This document shows, piece by piece, positions 7,117 to 14,154 of a stretch of 34,293 nt of DNA. How positions within the stretch are numbered: the first letter of the stretch is position 1; each line of letters opens with the position of its first letter. The position numbers and the translations under genes are program-made. Source of the stretch: UBA5186 sp040005095 (GTDB taxonomy: Bacteria; Actinomycetota; Thermoleophilia; Gaiellales; Gaiellaceae). The stretch lies in contig JBDTZN010000015.1 of NCBI GenBank assembly GCA_040005095.1, positions 1 through 34,293 on the forward strand. Reading direction: 5' to 3'. The notes below the pieces were generated by a model. That model was not told where the DNA came from and searched no databases. It was given only the letters and a program-made list of their open reading frames with translations.

Positions 7117-8688
7117 GTGCCGATGCAGCACGTGATGGTCGCCGCCGGCTTTTCGGAGATCCCCAACCTGGTTCAGATCTGGCTGCCCGTCGTCTTCCTG
7201 GTCCTGATGATCTTCGTCTGCTACCTGCTGTGGCGGACGCTCGCGATGATGCCGCGGGTCAAGCCCGCCGTCGTCGAGCCGAACTCCAGCTCGTCGGTGA
7301 CGTTTGCCGACGTGGCCGGGGTGACCGAGGCGAAGGAGGAGCTGCAGGAGGTCGTCGAGTTTCTCCGCTACCCCAAGCGCTTCGCCGTGCTCGGCGCGCG
7401 GGTGCCGAAGGGGATCCTGCTCCACGGGCCGCCCGGCACCGGTAAGACGCTGCTGGCGAAGGCGGTCGCGCACGAGTCGGGCGCGAGCTTCTACTCCCAA
7501 AGCGCCTCTGCGTTCGTCGAGATGTTCGCCGGCCTCGGCGCGTCGCGCATCCGCAAGCTCTTCGAGGAGGCGCGCAAGAACGCGCCCTCGATCATTTTCA
7601 TCGACGAGCTCGACGCCGTCGGGATGGCCCGGACAGGGCACGGCTTCAATCGCGAGCAGGACCAAACGCTGAACCAGCTGCTCGTGGAGCTCGACGGCTT
7701 CAACTCACGCGAGCAGGTCATCGTCATGGGCGCGTCCAACCGCCTCCAGGATCTCGACCCCGCGCTCCTGCGCCCCGGCCGCTTCGACCGCCAACTCGTC
7801 GTCTCGCCGCCCGATCTCGCCGGTCGTGAGGAGATCCTCCTCGTCCACACCCGCGGCAAGCCGCTCGCCGGTGGCATCGACCTCTCGCTGATCGCGCGGC
7901 AGACCGCCGGCCTTACGGGCGCCGACCTCGCCAACATCGCCAACGAGGCCGCAATCTTCGCCGGCCGCGAGCAGGCCCTTGAGATCCGCCAGGAGCATTT
8001 CGAAGCCGCCATGGAGCGGGTCGTCGCCGGCCTGCAGACGCGCCGGGTCGTGACCGAGAAAGAGAAGCGGATCCTCGCTTACCACGAAGGCGGTCACGCG
8101 CTCATGTCCCACCTGATGGGCGAGGGCTTTCCCGTGCAGAAGGCGACGATCGTCTCGCGCGGCCAGGCCCTCGGCTACACGCTCCATCTCCCCGAGGAGG
8201 AGCGGTACCTGCACACGCGCGATGAGCTGATCGACTGGATGAAGATCGCGCTGGCCGGTCGCGCCGCCGAGCAAGTCGTCTTCGGCCGCGTCACGAACGG
8301 CGCGGCGAACGATCTCGAGAAGGTGACCGAGATCGCGCGGGCGATGGTCTTCGAGTACGGCATGTCCGAGGAAGTCATGTCGCGGACGATGCGCGCGGAC
8401 AACTACGCGCTCTCGGAAGAGACGAAGCGCGTTCGTGATCACGAGCAAGCGCGTTTGACGGACGGGGCCTACAAGGAGGCGCTGCGGCTGCTCGCGAAAC
8501 ACCGTGCACCGCTCGATCGCGTCGCCGCTGCGCTACTCGAGAAGGAGACGCTCGGCCGCGAGGAGCTGCTCGACATCTTCCGCTCGACGGAGCGAGAAGA
8601 GGGGGCCAGCGATCTGGTCGGCGCGGTACGGGCCTTGCCGATGCAGGCCACGGCTACGCCGATTCCGCCCCGCCGCTACACGGTCTGA
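7117..8688 (+). CDS. FtsH-like membrane AAA+ zinc metalloprotease, short N-terminus
   Basis: A 523-residue AAA+ protease related to FtsH, which degrades membrane and regulatory proteins. One transmembrane segment is predicted (about 20-40, IWLPVVFLVLMIFVCYLLW). Walker A GPPGTGKT (104-111), pore loop FVEMFAGLGASR, Walker B IIFIDELD (159-166), SRH NRLQDLDPALLRPGRFDR and the zinc site HEGGH (323-327) are present, with a downstream acidic ligand in NGAANDLEKVTEIAR. Canonical FtsH is more than 600 residues with two transmembrane helices and a periplasmic domain; here those are replaced by a short N-terminal tail. The first 16 residues would then be outside or in the membrane interface. GTG at 7117 is chosen; ATG at 7123 or 7135 are alternatives. 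It is probably an accessory FtsH paralog. Confidence 0.9.
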   Translation: MPMQHVMVAAGFSEIPNLVQIWLPVVFLVLMIFVCYLLWRTLAMMPRVKPAVVEPNSSSSVTFADVAGVTEAKEELQEVVEFLRYPKRFAVLGARVPKGILLHGPPGTGKTLLAKAVAHESGASFYSQSASAFVEMFAGLGASRIRKLFEEARKNAPSIIFIDELDAVGMARTGHGFNREQDQTLNQLLVELDGFNSREQVIVMGASNRLQDLDPALLRPGRFDRQLVVSPPDLAGREEILLVHTRGKPLAGGIDLSLIARQTAGLTGADLANIANEAAIFAGREQALEIRQEHFEAAMERVVAGLQTRRVVTEKEKRILAYHEGGHALMSHLMGEGFPVQKATIVSRGQALGYTLHLPEEERYLHTRDELIDWMKIALAGRAAEQVVFGRVTNGAANDLEKVTEIARAMVFEYGMSEEVMSRTMRADNYALSEETKRVRDHEQARLTDGAYKEALRLLAKHRAPLDRVAAALLEKETLGREELLDIFRSTEREEGASDLVGAVRALPMQATATPIPPRRYTV

Positions 8689-8704
8689 CCCACCCCCGGC
8701 TCGA

Positions 8705-8710
8705 TAGAGT
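8705..8710 (+). promoter_or_regulatory. -10 box candidate (TAGAGT), probably leaderless transcript
   Basis: TAGAGT ends 8 nt before the GTG at 8719. A GGAGG follows but lies only 2 nt from the start codon and overlaps the expected transcription start, so it is unlikely to serve as a ribosome site. Same geometry as the other TAnnnT boxes noted in this window. Confidence 0.4.
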
Positions 8711-8718
8711 CGGAGGCT

Positions 8719-9123
8719 GTGGAGTCGCGCGGAATTCACCATCTGGGCGTTGCCGTCGAGGATCTCGACGCGGCGCTCGACACCTACCGGCGCTTCTTCG
8801 GCGCTCGGCTCGAGCACCGCGAGACCGTCTCCGAGCAGGGCGTCGAGGCCGCGGTGGTGCTTGTCGGCGCCAGCCGCGTCGAGCTGCTCGCGTCGCTCGG
8901 CGACGACACGCCGGTCGGAAAGTTCCTTGCGAATCGCGGGCCCGGGATGCACCACGTCGCCTACGAGGTCGCCGACGTCCGCCAGACGATCGTGGAGCTC
9001 GAGCATGAGGGCGCCGAGCTGATCGACGCAGAGCCGAGGCGCGGGCTCTTCGGCCTCGAAGTCGCCTTCATCCACCCGGACTCTCTTCACGGCGTCCTCG
9101 CGGAGGTGGTGTCGCGTGCCTGA
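8719..9123 (+). CDS. mce: Methylmalonyl-CoA (ethylmalonyl-CoA) epimerase
   Basis: A 134-residue VOC-fold enzyme that interconverts the 2R and 2S epimers of methylmalonyl-CoA in propionate metabolism. The family pattern is clear: HHLGVAVEDLDAALDTYRRFFG, VSEQGVEAAVV, VELLASLGDDTPVGKFLANRGPGMHHVAYEV and SLHGVLAEVV. His8, Gln40, His79 and Glu129 fall at the metal-ligand positions known for the family. No mutase genes are in the window. The last codons overlap the next small gene by 8 bases. Confidence 0.88.
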   Translation: MESRGIHHLGVAVEDLDAALDTYRRFFGARLEHRETVSEQGVEAAVVLVGASRVELLASLGDDTPVGKFLANRGPGMHHVAYEVADVRQTIVELEHEGAELIDAEPRRGLFGLEVAFIHPDSLHGVLAEVVSRA

Positions 9124-9346
9124 TTCAGAACGGATCCGTATCGAGCTCGCGTTCGACGGCGGCCAGATCATCGGCGCACTGGTCGAGCCGGCCTCTGCCG
9201 ATGCGCTCGAGGCAGCGCTCGACTCGGGCAGCGACGACGCCGTCCGGGTCGAGGCGCAGGACGGCACCTTCCGGGTCGTCCCGAAGCGGGTCGTCTATTA
9301 CAAGCGCTACCGACCCGGCGGCCGGGTTGGCTTCGGCGACGCTTAG
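9116..9346 (+). CDS. Small protein of unknown function (76 residues)
   Basis: Not recognised. The GTG start overlaps the end of the epimerase gene (8 bases), so translation is probably coupled. The protein begins with RIRIELAFDGGQIIGALVEPASADALEAAL and ends with VRVEAQDGTFRVVPKRVVYYKRYRPGGRVGFGDA. It reads as a small beta-rich soluble domain with a basic, tyrosine-rich tail (VVYYKRY). There is no signal peptide, membrane segment or cysteine. Coding potential is supported by the tight overlap and the sensible residue composition. The role may relate to the epimerase or to the following sigma factor, but nothing in the sequence decides. Confidence 0.65.
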   Translation: MPDSERIRIELAFDGGQIIGALVEPASADALEAALDSGSDDAVRVEAQDGTFRVVPKRVVYYKRYRPGGRVGFGDA

Positions 9347-9375
9347 CGCAGCCCTTCCGCGGGCAAATCTCCGGC

Positions 9376-9960
9376 GTGGCTGAGGAAACGGCTAAGGCCG
9401 AGCGCCCGAAAGACTCGACCGCGCAGGTGCGCAAGCTGGTCGAGCGCGCGCAGGCGGGCGAGCGCGACGCGCTCGAAGAGCTGTACCTGATCCACTTCGA
9501 CCGGATCTACAGCTACCTCCACATGACGGTCGGGAACCGGCACGACGCCGAGGACCTGACCACCCAGACCTTCCTCAAGATGCTCGAGTCGATCGGGCGC
9601 TTCCGCTGGCAGGCTGCTCCGTTCTCGGCGTGGCTCTTCCGCATCGCGCACAACCTCTCAATGGATCACTTCAGGGCGAACCGCCGCTGGCAGCCCGAGG
9701 AGGAGGTGCCGGAGCCGCCCGATGCGCAGGAGCGCTCGGCCGAGGACGAGGCGCTGCAGTCGATCGGCCGCCAGAGCATGATGTCCCTGATCGACACGCT
9801 CTCGCCGGAACAGCAGCAGGTCCTCACGCTCAAGTTCGTGTTCAACTTCCCGAACGGCGACGTCGCGACGATCCTCGAGAAGACAGAGGGCGCGATCAAG
9901 TCGCTGCAGCACCGCGCGCTGGTCTCGCTCCAGAAGCAGATCGCACCCGACGGCCCCTGA
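9376..9960 (+). CDS. ECF-like RNA polymerase sigma-70 family factor
   Basis: A 194-residue sigma factor with region 2 (DALEELYLIHFDRIYSYLHMTVGNRHDAEDLTTQTFLKMLE, then APFSAWLFRIAHNLSMDHFRANRR, about 32-105) and region 4 (IDTLSPEQQQVLTLKFVFNFPNGDVATILEKTEGAIKSLQHRALVSLQK, about 140-187), without regions 1 and 3, as in ECF sigma factors. The GTG start follows a 29-nt gap with AAATCT 5 nt upstream as a weak -10. No anti-sigma or zinc-binding ZAS gene is adjacent: the next gene is a GTPase starting immediately after the stop. How its activity is controlled is therefore not visible here. Confidence 0.9.
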   Translation: MAEETAKAERPKDSTAQVRKLVERAQAGERDALEELYLIHFDRIYSYLHMTVGNRHDAEDLTTQTFLKMLESIGRFRWQAAPFSAWLFRIAHNLSMDHFRANRRWQPEEEVPEPPDAQERSAEDEALQSIGRQSMMSLIDTLSPEQQQVLTLKFVFNFPNGDVATILEKTEGAIKSLQHRALVSLQKQIAPDGP

Positions 9961-10899
9961 TTGGCGCTCGAGGTCGGCATCGTCGGTCTTCCCAATGCGG
10001 GAAAGACCACATTGTTCAACGCGCTGACTCGCGCCGGCGCCGAGATCACCGCCTACGCGTCACAGACGGACAAGTCGAACGTGGGCGTGGCCGCGATTCC
10101 CGACGAGCGGCTGCCACAGCTTGCGGCGGTGGTCGATGCGAAGAAGGTGACTCCCGCGGCGATTCGCGTCGTGGACGTGCCGGGCACGGGCCCCGCGCTG
10201 CTCGGGAATCTCCGCAAGGTCGACGCGCTCCTCGTCGTCCTCGACGCGTTCTCGCCCGATGCCGACCCGCCGCGCGATCTCGAGAACATCCAGCTCGAGC
10301 TGCAGATCGCCGACCGCGACCACGTGGAGCGCCGGCTCGAGCGAGTGGCGAAGCTGGCGAAGTCGGGCGATCCGAACGTGCGCGTCGAGGCGGCGCAGCT
10401 CGAAGCCTTGCTCGCGCGGCTCGATACGGGCGCCTCGTTGCGCGACGAGCCGGAGCTGCCACCCGAGCTCGAGCCGCTCACAACTAAGCCGCTGATCTCG
10501 ATCGAGAACGGTTCCGGCGGGATCGACCTCAAGCTGGAGGCGGAGCTCGCCGAGCTCGGCGACGAGGAGGCTGCGAGTTTCCGCGATGGTGGCGAATCGG
10601 CGCTCGGCTCGATCGTGCGACGGCTTTCCGACGCTCTCGACCTGATCAGCTTCTTCACCGCCGGCGACAAGGAGACGCGCGCGTGGACGCTCCGGCGCGG
10701 CCGCACCGCGCTCGAGGCTGCCGAGACGATCCACTCGGACATCGCCCGCGGCTTCATTCGCTGCGAGGTGATCCGCTGGAACGACCTCGTCGAGGCGGGC
10801 TCGCATACGGAGGCGGCTCGGCGGGGCCTGCAGCGGCTTGAGGGCAAGACCTATGAAGTGCAGGACGGGGACGTCCTGAACATCCGCTTCAACGTCTAG
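9961..10899 (+). CDS. ychF: YchF/OLA1-type P-loop ATPase/GTPase
   Basis: A 312-residue Obg-family P-loop protein, the universal YchF type, which is ribosome-associated and often ATP-preferring. G1 is GLPNAGKTT (9-17), G3 is VDVPGTGPALLGNLRKVDALLVVLDAF, and the C-terminal TGS domain contains ISFFTAGDKETRAWTLRRGRTALEAAETIHSDIARGFIRCEVI and EVQDGDVLNIRFNV. At 312 residues it is about 50 shorter than the common 363; the coiled-coil and switch regions look abbreviated. In the expected G4 position the sequence reads KPLISIENG, without a canonical NKxD, as is usual for YchF. The TTG start directly abuts the sigma-factor stop. Confidence 0.87.
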   Translation: MALEVGIVGLPNAGKTTLFNALTRAGAEITAYASQTDKSNVGVAAIPDERLPQLAAVVDAKKVTPAAIRVVDVPGTGPALLGNLRKVDALLVVLDAFSPDADPPRDLENIQLELQIADRDHVERRLERVAKLAKSGDPNVRVEAAQLEALLARLDTGASLRDEPELPPELEPLTTKPLISIENGSGGIDLKLEAELAELGDEEAASFRDGGESALGSIVRRLSDALDLISFFTAGDKETRAWTLRRGRTALEAAETIHSDIARGFIRCEVIRWNDLVEAGSHTEAARRGLQRLEGKTYEVQDGDVLNIRFNV

Positions 10900-10905
10900 G
10901 AGGGC

Positions 10906-10928
10906 CGCGGAGGCCCGGGACCTCCGCG
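10906..10928. terminator. GC-rich hairpin between convergent ychF and the Cys-rich peptide gene
   Basis: CGCGGAGG (10906-10913) and CCTCCGCG (10921-10928) form an exact 8-bp stem with a 7-nt loop. It lies 7 bases after the ychF stop and 10 bases beyond the peptide stop on the other strand. Neither side has a T tract, so it would be an actinobacterial-type U-less terminator or an mRNA end-protecting structure. Confidence 0.5.
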
Positions 10929-10938
10929 AGCCCGCGAG

Positions 10939-10989
10939 TTAGCAGCAGCCGCAGCCGCACCCGCAGCCTTCGTCGCAACAGCTGGGCAT
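10939..10989 (-). CDS. 16-residue cysteine-rich peptide, putative metal-binding (mini-metallothionein-like)
   Basis: A reading frame of 17 codons gives MPSCCDEGCGCGCGCC: seven cysteines in 16 residues, as CC and CGC repeats, a pattern that would bind soft metals (Cu(I), Cd, Zn, As(III)). It is preceded by AAAGGAGGAACG-ATG, the strongest Shine-Dalgarno in the window. A TTGACG (11052-11047) to TAAGCT (11028-11023) promoter with an 18-nt spacer lies upstream on the same strand, and a hairpin follows the stop. It is divergent from an ArsR-family regulator whose operator candidate falls between this promoter's -10 and the ribosome site. Family membership is not recognised; function is inferred from cysteine content and neighbour. 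A chance ORF is possible because the region is GCN-repetitive, but the SD and context argue against that. Confidence 0.68.
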   Translation of the reverse strand: MPSCCDEGCGCGCGCC

Positions 10990-11001
10990 CGTTCCTCCTT
11001 T

Positions 11002-11019
11002 CATCGATGGACATCGATG
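11002..11019. promoter_or_regulatory. Duplicated palindrome CATCGATG-GA-CATCGATG, candidate ArsR operator
   Basis: Two copies of the self-palindromic CATCGATG separated by GA make an 18-bp perfect dyad, which a dimeric winged-helix regulator could bind. It lies between the -10 (TAAGCT) and the Shine-Dalgarno of the cysteine peptide gene, and about where the -35 of arsR would be (its own -10 candidate is TAAGAT at 11034-11039). A third ATCGAT is at 11038-11043. Binding would block both genes, giving autoregulation. This is inference from position and symmetry. Confidence 0.5.
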
Positions 11020-11051
11020 TAGAGCTTACGTGATAAGATCGATAAACGTCA

Positions 11052-11378
11052 ATGAAGACCCTTACTGTTCTCCCCACCCTTTGCTGCGGCCCCGACGTGG
11101 CGCTCCTTTCCGAGAGCTCGCGCAAGGATCTCGCGGGGCGCTTCAAGGCGCTTGCCGATCCGACGCGCGTGGCGATCGTCAACCGGCTCGCCGCGACAGA
11201 CGAGTGCTGCGTCTGCGACCTCACCGGCGCCTTCGACCTCTCGCAGCCCACGATCTCGCATCATTTGAAGCTCCTCCGCGAGGCTGGGCTCGTCGAGGCC
11301 TCCCGGCGCGGAACGTGGGCGTATTACCGCCTCATCCCCGAGGCCGTAGCCGAGCTTCGAACTGCCCTAGGCGCCTAG
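11052..11378 (+). CDS. arsR: ArsR/SmtB family metal(loid)-sensing transcriptional repressor
   Basis: A 108-residue winged helix-turn-helix repressor that leaves DNA on metal(loid) binding. The recognition region is DLSQPTISHHLKLLREAGLVEASRRGTWAYYRL (about 62-93). Metal-site cysteines resemble arsenite sensors: Cys52, Cys53 and Cys55 in ECCVCDL, matching the CVCDL of Escherichia coli ArsR, plus Cys11 and Cys12 near the N-terminus (TLCCGP) that could complete a three- or four-sulfur site. The inducer could be As(III), Sb(III), Cd or Pb. The ATG follows ATAAACGTCA with no ribosome site. It has no arsenate reductase, efflux pump or ATPase beside it; the only apparent partner is the divergent 16-residue cysteine peptide. 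The stop overlaps that of the convergent HD-domain gene (CTAG). Confidence 0.92.
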   Translation: MKTLTVLPTLCCGPDVALLSESSRKDLAGRFKALADPTRVAIVNRLAATDECCVCDLTGAFDLSQPTISHHLKLLREAGLVEASRRGTWAYYRLIPEAVAELRTALGA

Positions 11379-12205
11379 TCGACCGGCCGGGTCGCCGCGA
11401 CGGCGTCGAGCTGGTTCGCGTGGAAGAGGACGGCGGCCTCCGCGGTGCGGGCCGCGCGCAGGTCGTGGTGGCAAGCCACCGCGTGCAGCAGCTCCGCGAG
11501 CGCCCCAGGTTCGAGATTGTCTGCACGCTCCTCGATCAGGCGGAGCCCAAGGTGGACGTGGCCGAGCAGCCGTCCCTCGTCGGTCGGGCGGAACGCCGGG
11601 CCGCGGCCGAGCTCGGAGATGCGACCGACGTCGTGCAGCAGCGCCGCCGCGGCGAGCAGGTCGATGCGCAGACGCGGGTGCAGCTGCGCCGTCTCCCGCG
11701 CGAGAGTCGCAACGCCGACGGTGTGCTCGAGCAACCCGCCCGCGTAGCCGTGGTGGCCCTCGGGCGTCGCGGGCAGCTCGCGCAGGCGAGCGCGCACGGC
11801 TGAATCGTCGACGAAGCGCGCCACCACCGCGCGCAGCCCGGTGTGTGAGATCTCCCCGGCGAGAAACTCGAGAAAGCCGTCGAGCTCGTCCGCGTCTCGC
11901 CGCATCGCGGGTGAGAGGCTCGACGGATCGGCGTCGGGTGCGGCCTCGAGCGAGCGCACCTCGAGCTGGAGCCGGTCGTGGAACTTCTCCACGCGCGCGA
12001 GCACGCGCACGGCGTCCCCCTCGGCGAAGCGCCCGTCGAGCAGGTCGACGTCCTGCCAAACCCGCGCGTCGATCCGGCCGCTCGTGTCGACGAGCTCGAG
12101 CGCGAGGTAGGGGGAGCCGCCGCGGGTCTGTAGCCGACGCTTGCGCGAGACGGCGTACACCCCTTCGACGGTACGCCCCTCTGCAAGCTCGGCAATCACG
12201 GACAC
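11375..12205 (-). CDS. OB-fold/HD-domain 3'-5' exoribonuclease-like protein (YhaM-type)
   Basis: A 276-residue protein with an N-terminal OB-fold nucleic-acid-binding domain (about 10-88: SPYLALELVDTSGRIDARVWQD, AVRVLARVEKFHDRLQLEV) and an HD phosphohydrolase domain (about 155-250). The HD metal residues are His161 in LLEHTVGVATLA, His191-Asp192 in LLHDVGRI, His216/218 in GHVHLG and the late HHD at 246-248. This order is that of YhaM, a 3'-5' exoribonuclease of Bacillus; the activity here is inferred. Start GTG at 12205, with a TAGAAT box 6 nt upstream, divergent from DUF1015. The final codon overlaps the arsR stop. Confidence 0.85.
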   Translation of the reverse strand: MSVIAELAEGRTVEGVYAVSRKRRLQTRGGSPYLALELVDTSGRIDARVWQDVDLLDGRFAEGDAVRVLARVEKFHDRLQLEVRSLEAAPDADPSSLSPAMRRDADELDGFLEFLAGEISHTGLRAVVARFVDDSAVRARLRELPATPEGHHGYAGGLLEHTVGVATLARETAQLHPRLRIDLLAAAALLHDVGRISELGRGPAFRPTDEGRLLGHVHLGLRLIEERADNLEPGALAELLHAVACHHDLRAARTAEAAVLFHANQLDAVAATRPVD

Positions 12206-12211
12206 GAGTCG

Positions 12212-12240
12212 ATTCTAGGTCCTGCGACGGCTGCTAGTCT
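12212..12240. promoter_or_regulatory. Back-to-back -10 boxes for the HD-domain and DUF1015 genes
   Basis: Only 44 bp separate the two start codons. On the minus strand TAGAAT (12217-12212) ends 6 nt before the GTG of the HD gene. On the plus strand TAGTCT (12235-12240) ends 9 nt before the ATG of DUF1015. The boxes are 17 bp apart, so each one occupies the -35 position of the other promoter. No Shine-Dalgarno precedes either gene, consistent with leaderless transcripts. Mutually exclusive polymerase binding is likely if both are used. Confidence 0.45.
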
Positions 12241-12249
12241 CGGCCGCAG

Positions 12250-13281
12250 ATGGCGGACGTCCGTCCTTTCCGCGCCGAGCGCTACGACGAGACGAAAGCC
12301 GGACCGCTTGAAGCGCTAGTCGCGCCGCCTTACGACGTGATCTCCGACGAAGAGCGGGCGCAGTACCTCGCGCGCGATCCGCACAACATCGTCCATCTCA
12401 CGCTGCCCGATTCGGAGCAGCAGGCGGCGCGCGACCTCGCCTCCTGGCGGGAGGAGGGAGTCCTCCGGCGCGATGACGAGCCGAGCTTCTGGGCGCTTTC
12501 CCAGACCTACGTCGGTCTGGACGGTATCGAGCGCATACGGAACGGCCTGGTTGCCGCGCTGCATCTCGAGCCCTACGAGCAGCGCGTCGTCCTCCCTCAC
12601 GAGCGCACGCACGAGGGGCCGAAGGAGGGCCGGCTGCGCGTGCTGCGGGCGACGCGGACTCAACTCGAGCCGATCTTCCTGCTCCACGATGGCCCCAAGG
12701 TCGAGGTTCCCGAGCGCGCTCCGGACCTCGAGGTCGGAGGCGACAGGCTCTGGCGCGTGCAGGCCGACCGCGCCGTCTTCGCCGATCTGCAGCTGCTGAT
12801 CGCGGACGGCCACCACCGCTACGAGACCGCGCTTGCCTTTCACGAGGAGGACGGTGCCGAGGCGAGCGCGTGGATGATGGTCGTCCTCGTCTCGACGCGC
12901 GAGGAAGGGCTGACGATCTTCCCCACGCATCGCGTGGCGGAGCGCGTGAACGGCGTGCGTGGCGAGCCGATCGACGAGCCGGGAGACGAGCTTCCGGGCG
13001 TCGTGCTCTACCGGGGTGGCGCGTACGAGCTGGTGGGCGGAGACGGCCTCGACGTCGAGATCGTCGATCGGGCGGGTGCGCAGGGCGTGACCTACACGCC
13101 TCAGCGGGCCGAGGCGGTCGCGGCGGTGGACAGCGGCAACGCAGAGGGGGCGTTCCTCCTGCGGCCGACGCGAATCGAAGACGTCTTCGAATACGCGCGC
13201 CGCGGTGAGGTTCTGCCCCAGAAGACGACGTACTTTTTCCCGAAGCTGACCTCCGGCCTGCTGCTCTTCCCGCTTGACTGA
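12250..13281 (+). CDS. DUF1015 family protein
   Basis: A 343-residue DUF1015 (SerC-like HTH-domain annotated) protein; the biochemical role is not established. Family landmarks: VRPFRAERYDETKAG and LVAPPYDVISDEERAQYLARDPHNIVHLTLP at the N-terminus, VVLPHERTHEGPKEGRLRVLRAT, the signature IADGHHRYETAL (about 190-201) and a C-terminal AFLLRPTRIEDVFEYARRGEVLPQKTTYFFPKLTSGLLLFPL. Several conserved His, Arg and Glu residues suggest an enzyme. It is normally somewhat longer (about 400), so the middle is slightly short. The stop overlaps the start of the inositol monophosphatase gene by 8 bases, implying one operon. Confidence 0.86.
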   Translation: MADVRPFRAERYDETKAGPLEALVAPPYDVISDEERAQYLARDPHNIVHLTLPDSEQQAARDLASWREEGVLRRDDEPSFWALSQTYVGLDGIERIRNGLVAALHLEPYEQRVVLPHERTHEGPKEGRLRVLRATRTQLEPIFLLHDGPKVEVPERAPDLEVGGDRLWRVQADRAVFADLQLLIADGHHRYETALAFHEEDGAEASAWMMVVLVSTREEGLTIFPTHRVAERVNGVRGEPIDEPGDELPGVVLYRGGAYELVGGDGLDVEIVDRAGAQGVTYTPQRAEAVAAVDSGNAEGAFLLRPTRIEDVFEYARRGEVLPQKTTYFFPKLTSGLLLFPLD

Positions 13282-14059
13282 CTGGCTCGCGGTCTGCCGT
13301 TCGGCGGCCGCGGACGTGGAGGCGATCCTCGCGGAGATGCCGCCGCGTGAGCGCCAGGCAGTGCTCGGCCAGGGCGAGGGCGGCGACGACACGACCGCGA
13401 TCGATGAAGCTGCCGAGCGCGTGATCCTGGCGCGGCTAGAGGGGATCGACGACCTGACCATCGTCTCCGAGGAGGTCGGGATCGTCGGCGAAGGCGCGAC
13501 GTATGTCGTGGTCGATCCGATCGACGGCTCGCTCAACTCGAAGCGCGGGATCCCGTTCTTCTCGCTCTCGATCGCGGTCGCGGATGGGCCGGCGATGGGC
13601 GATGTCCACTTCGGCTACGTCTACGACTTCGGCACGTGCGAGGAGTGGACGGCGCGCCGAGGCGAGGGTGCGTTCCTGGACGGCGTGCGGCTCGGGGCGG
13701 ACCGGCCGCGTGACGAGATCGAGATCCTCTCCTTTGAGGCAACGCTCACCTCGCTGGTCGCCGAGCAGGCGGCGGCGATGGTCGGGCTCGCCTACCGGCT
13801 GCGGATCATGGGGTCGCTGGCGCTCTCGCTCTGCCATCTCGCCGCGGGCCGCGTCGACGCGGTGTGCTCCCTGAAGCCGGCGCGCTCGGTCGACATCGCG
13901 GCGGGGCAGCTGCTCGTGCGCGAGTGCGGGCTCGCAATCGACCTGTTCGAGGATCCGCCGTTCGTGGCGGCGCCGCTCGACCTCCTTGGGCGTTCACGGG
14001 TCGTCGCAGCGGGAACTGCCGAGACGTGCACGAAACTGGCGGCAGCTCTAACCGCATAA
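13274..14059 (+). CDS. Inositol monophosphatase family protein
   Basis: A 261-residue Mg-dependent phosphatase of the IMPase/FBPase/CysQ superfamily. Metal-site motifs: TTAIDEAAE (40-48), SEEVG with Glu66 and Glu67, and DPIDGSLNSKRGIPFFSLSIA with Asp81, Asp84, Gly85 and Ser86. The late PARSVDIAAGQLLVRECG carries the final metal Asp (more commonly WD; here VD). The common DPLDGT is DPIDGS, which is seen in archaeal-type and actinobacterial dual inositol/fructose-bisphosphatases. The substrate (inositol-1-phosphate, fructose-1,6-bisphosphate or similar) cannot be fixed. It starts at a TTG within the end of DUF1015. Confidence 0.87.
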   Translation: MTDWLAVCRSAAADVEAILAEMPPRERQAVLGQGEGGDDTTAIDEAAERVILARLEGIDDLTIVSEEVGIVGEGATYVVVDPIDGSLNSKRGIPFFSLSIAVADGPAMGDVHFGYVYDFGTCEEWTARRGEGAFLDGVRLGADRPRDEIEILSFEATLTSLVAEQAAAMVGLAYRLRIMGSLALSLCHLAAGRVDAVCSLKPARSVDIAAGQLLVRECGLAIDLFEDPPFVAAPLDLLGRSRVVAAGTAETCTKLAAALTA

Positions 14060-14154
14060 GGATGGGCCTGCCGCTTCGAAGAATGGCGGCGCGACGTCGA
14101 GGTGTTGGCCTATTTCAACAATGATTGGGAAGTGTTCGCCGTCAGGAACGCCCT

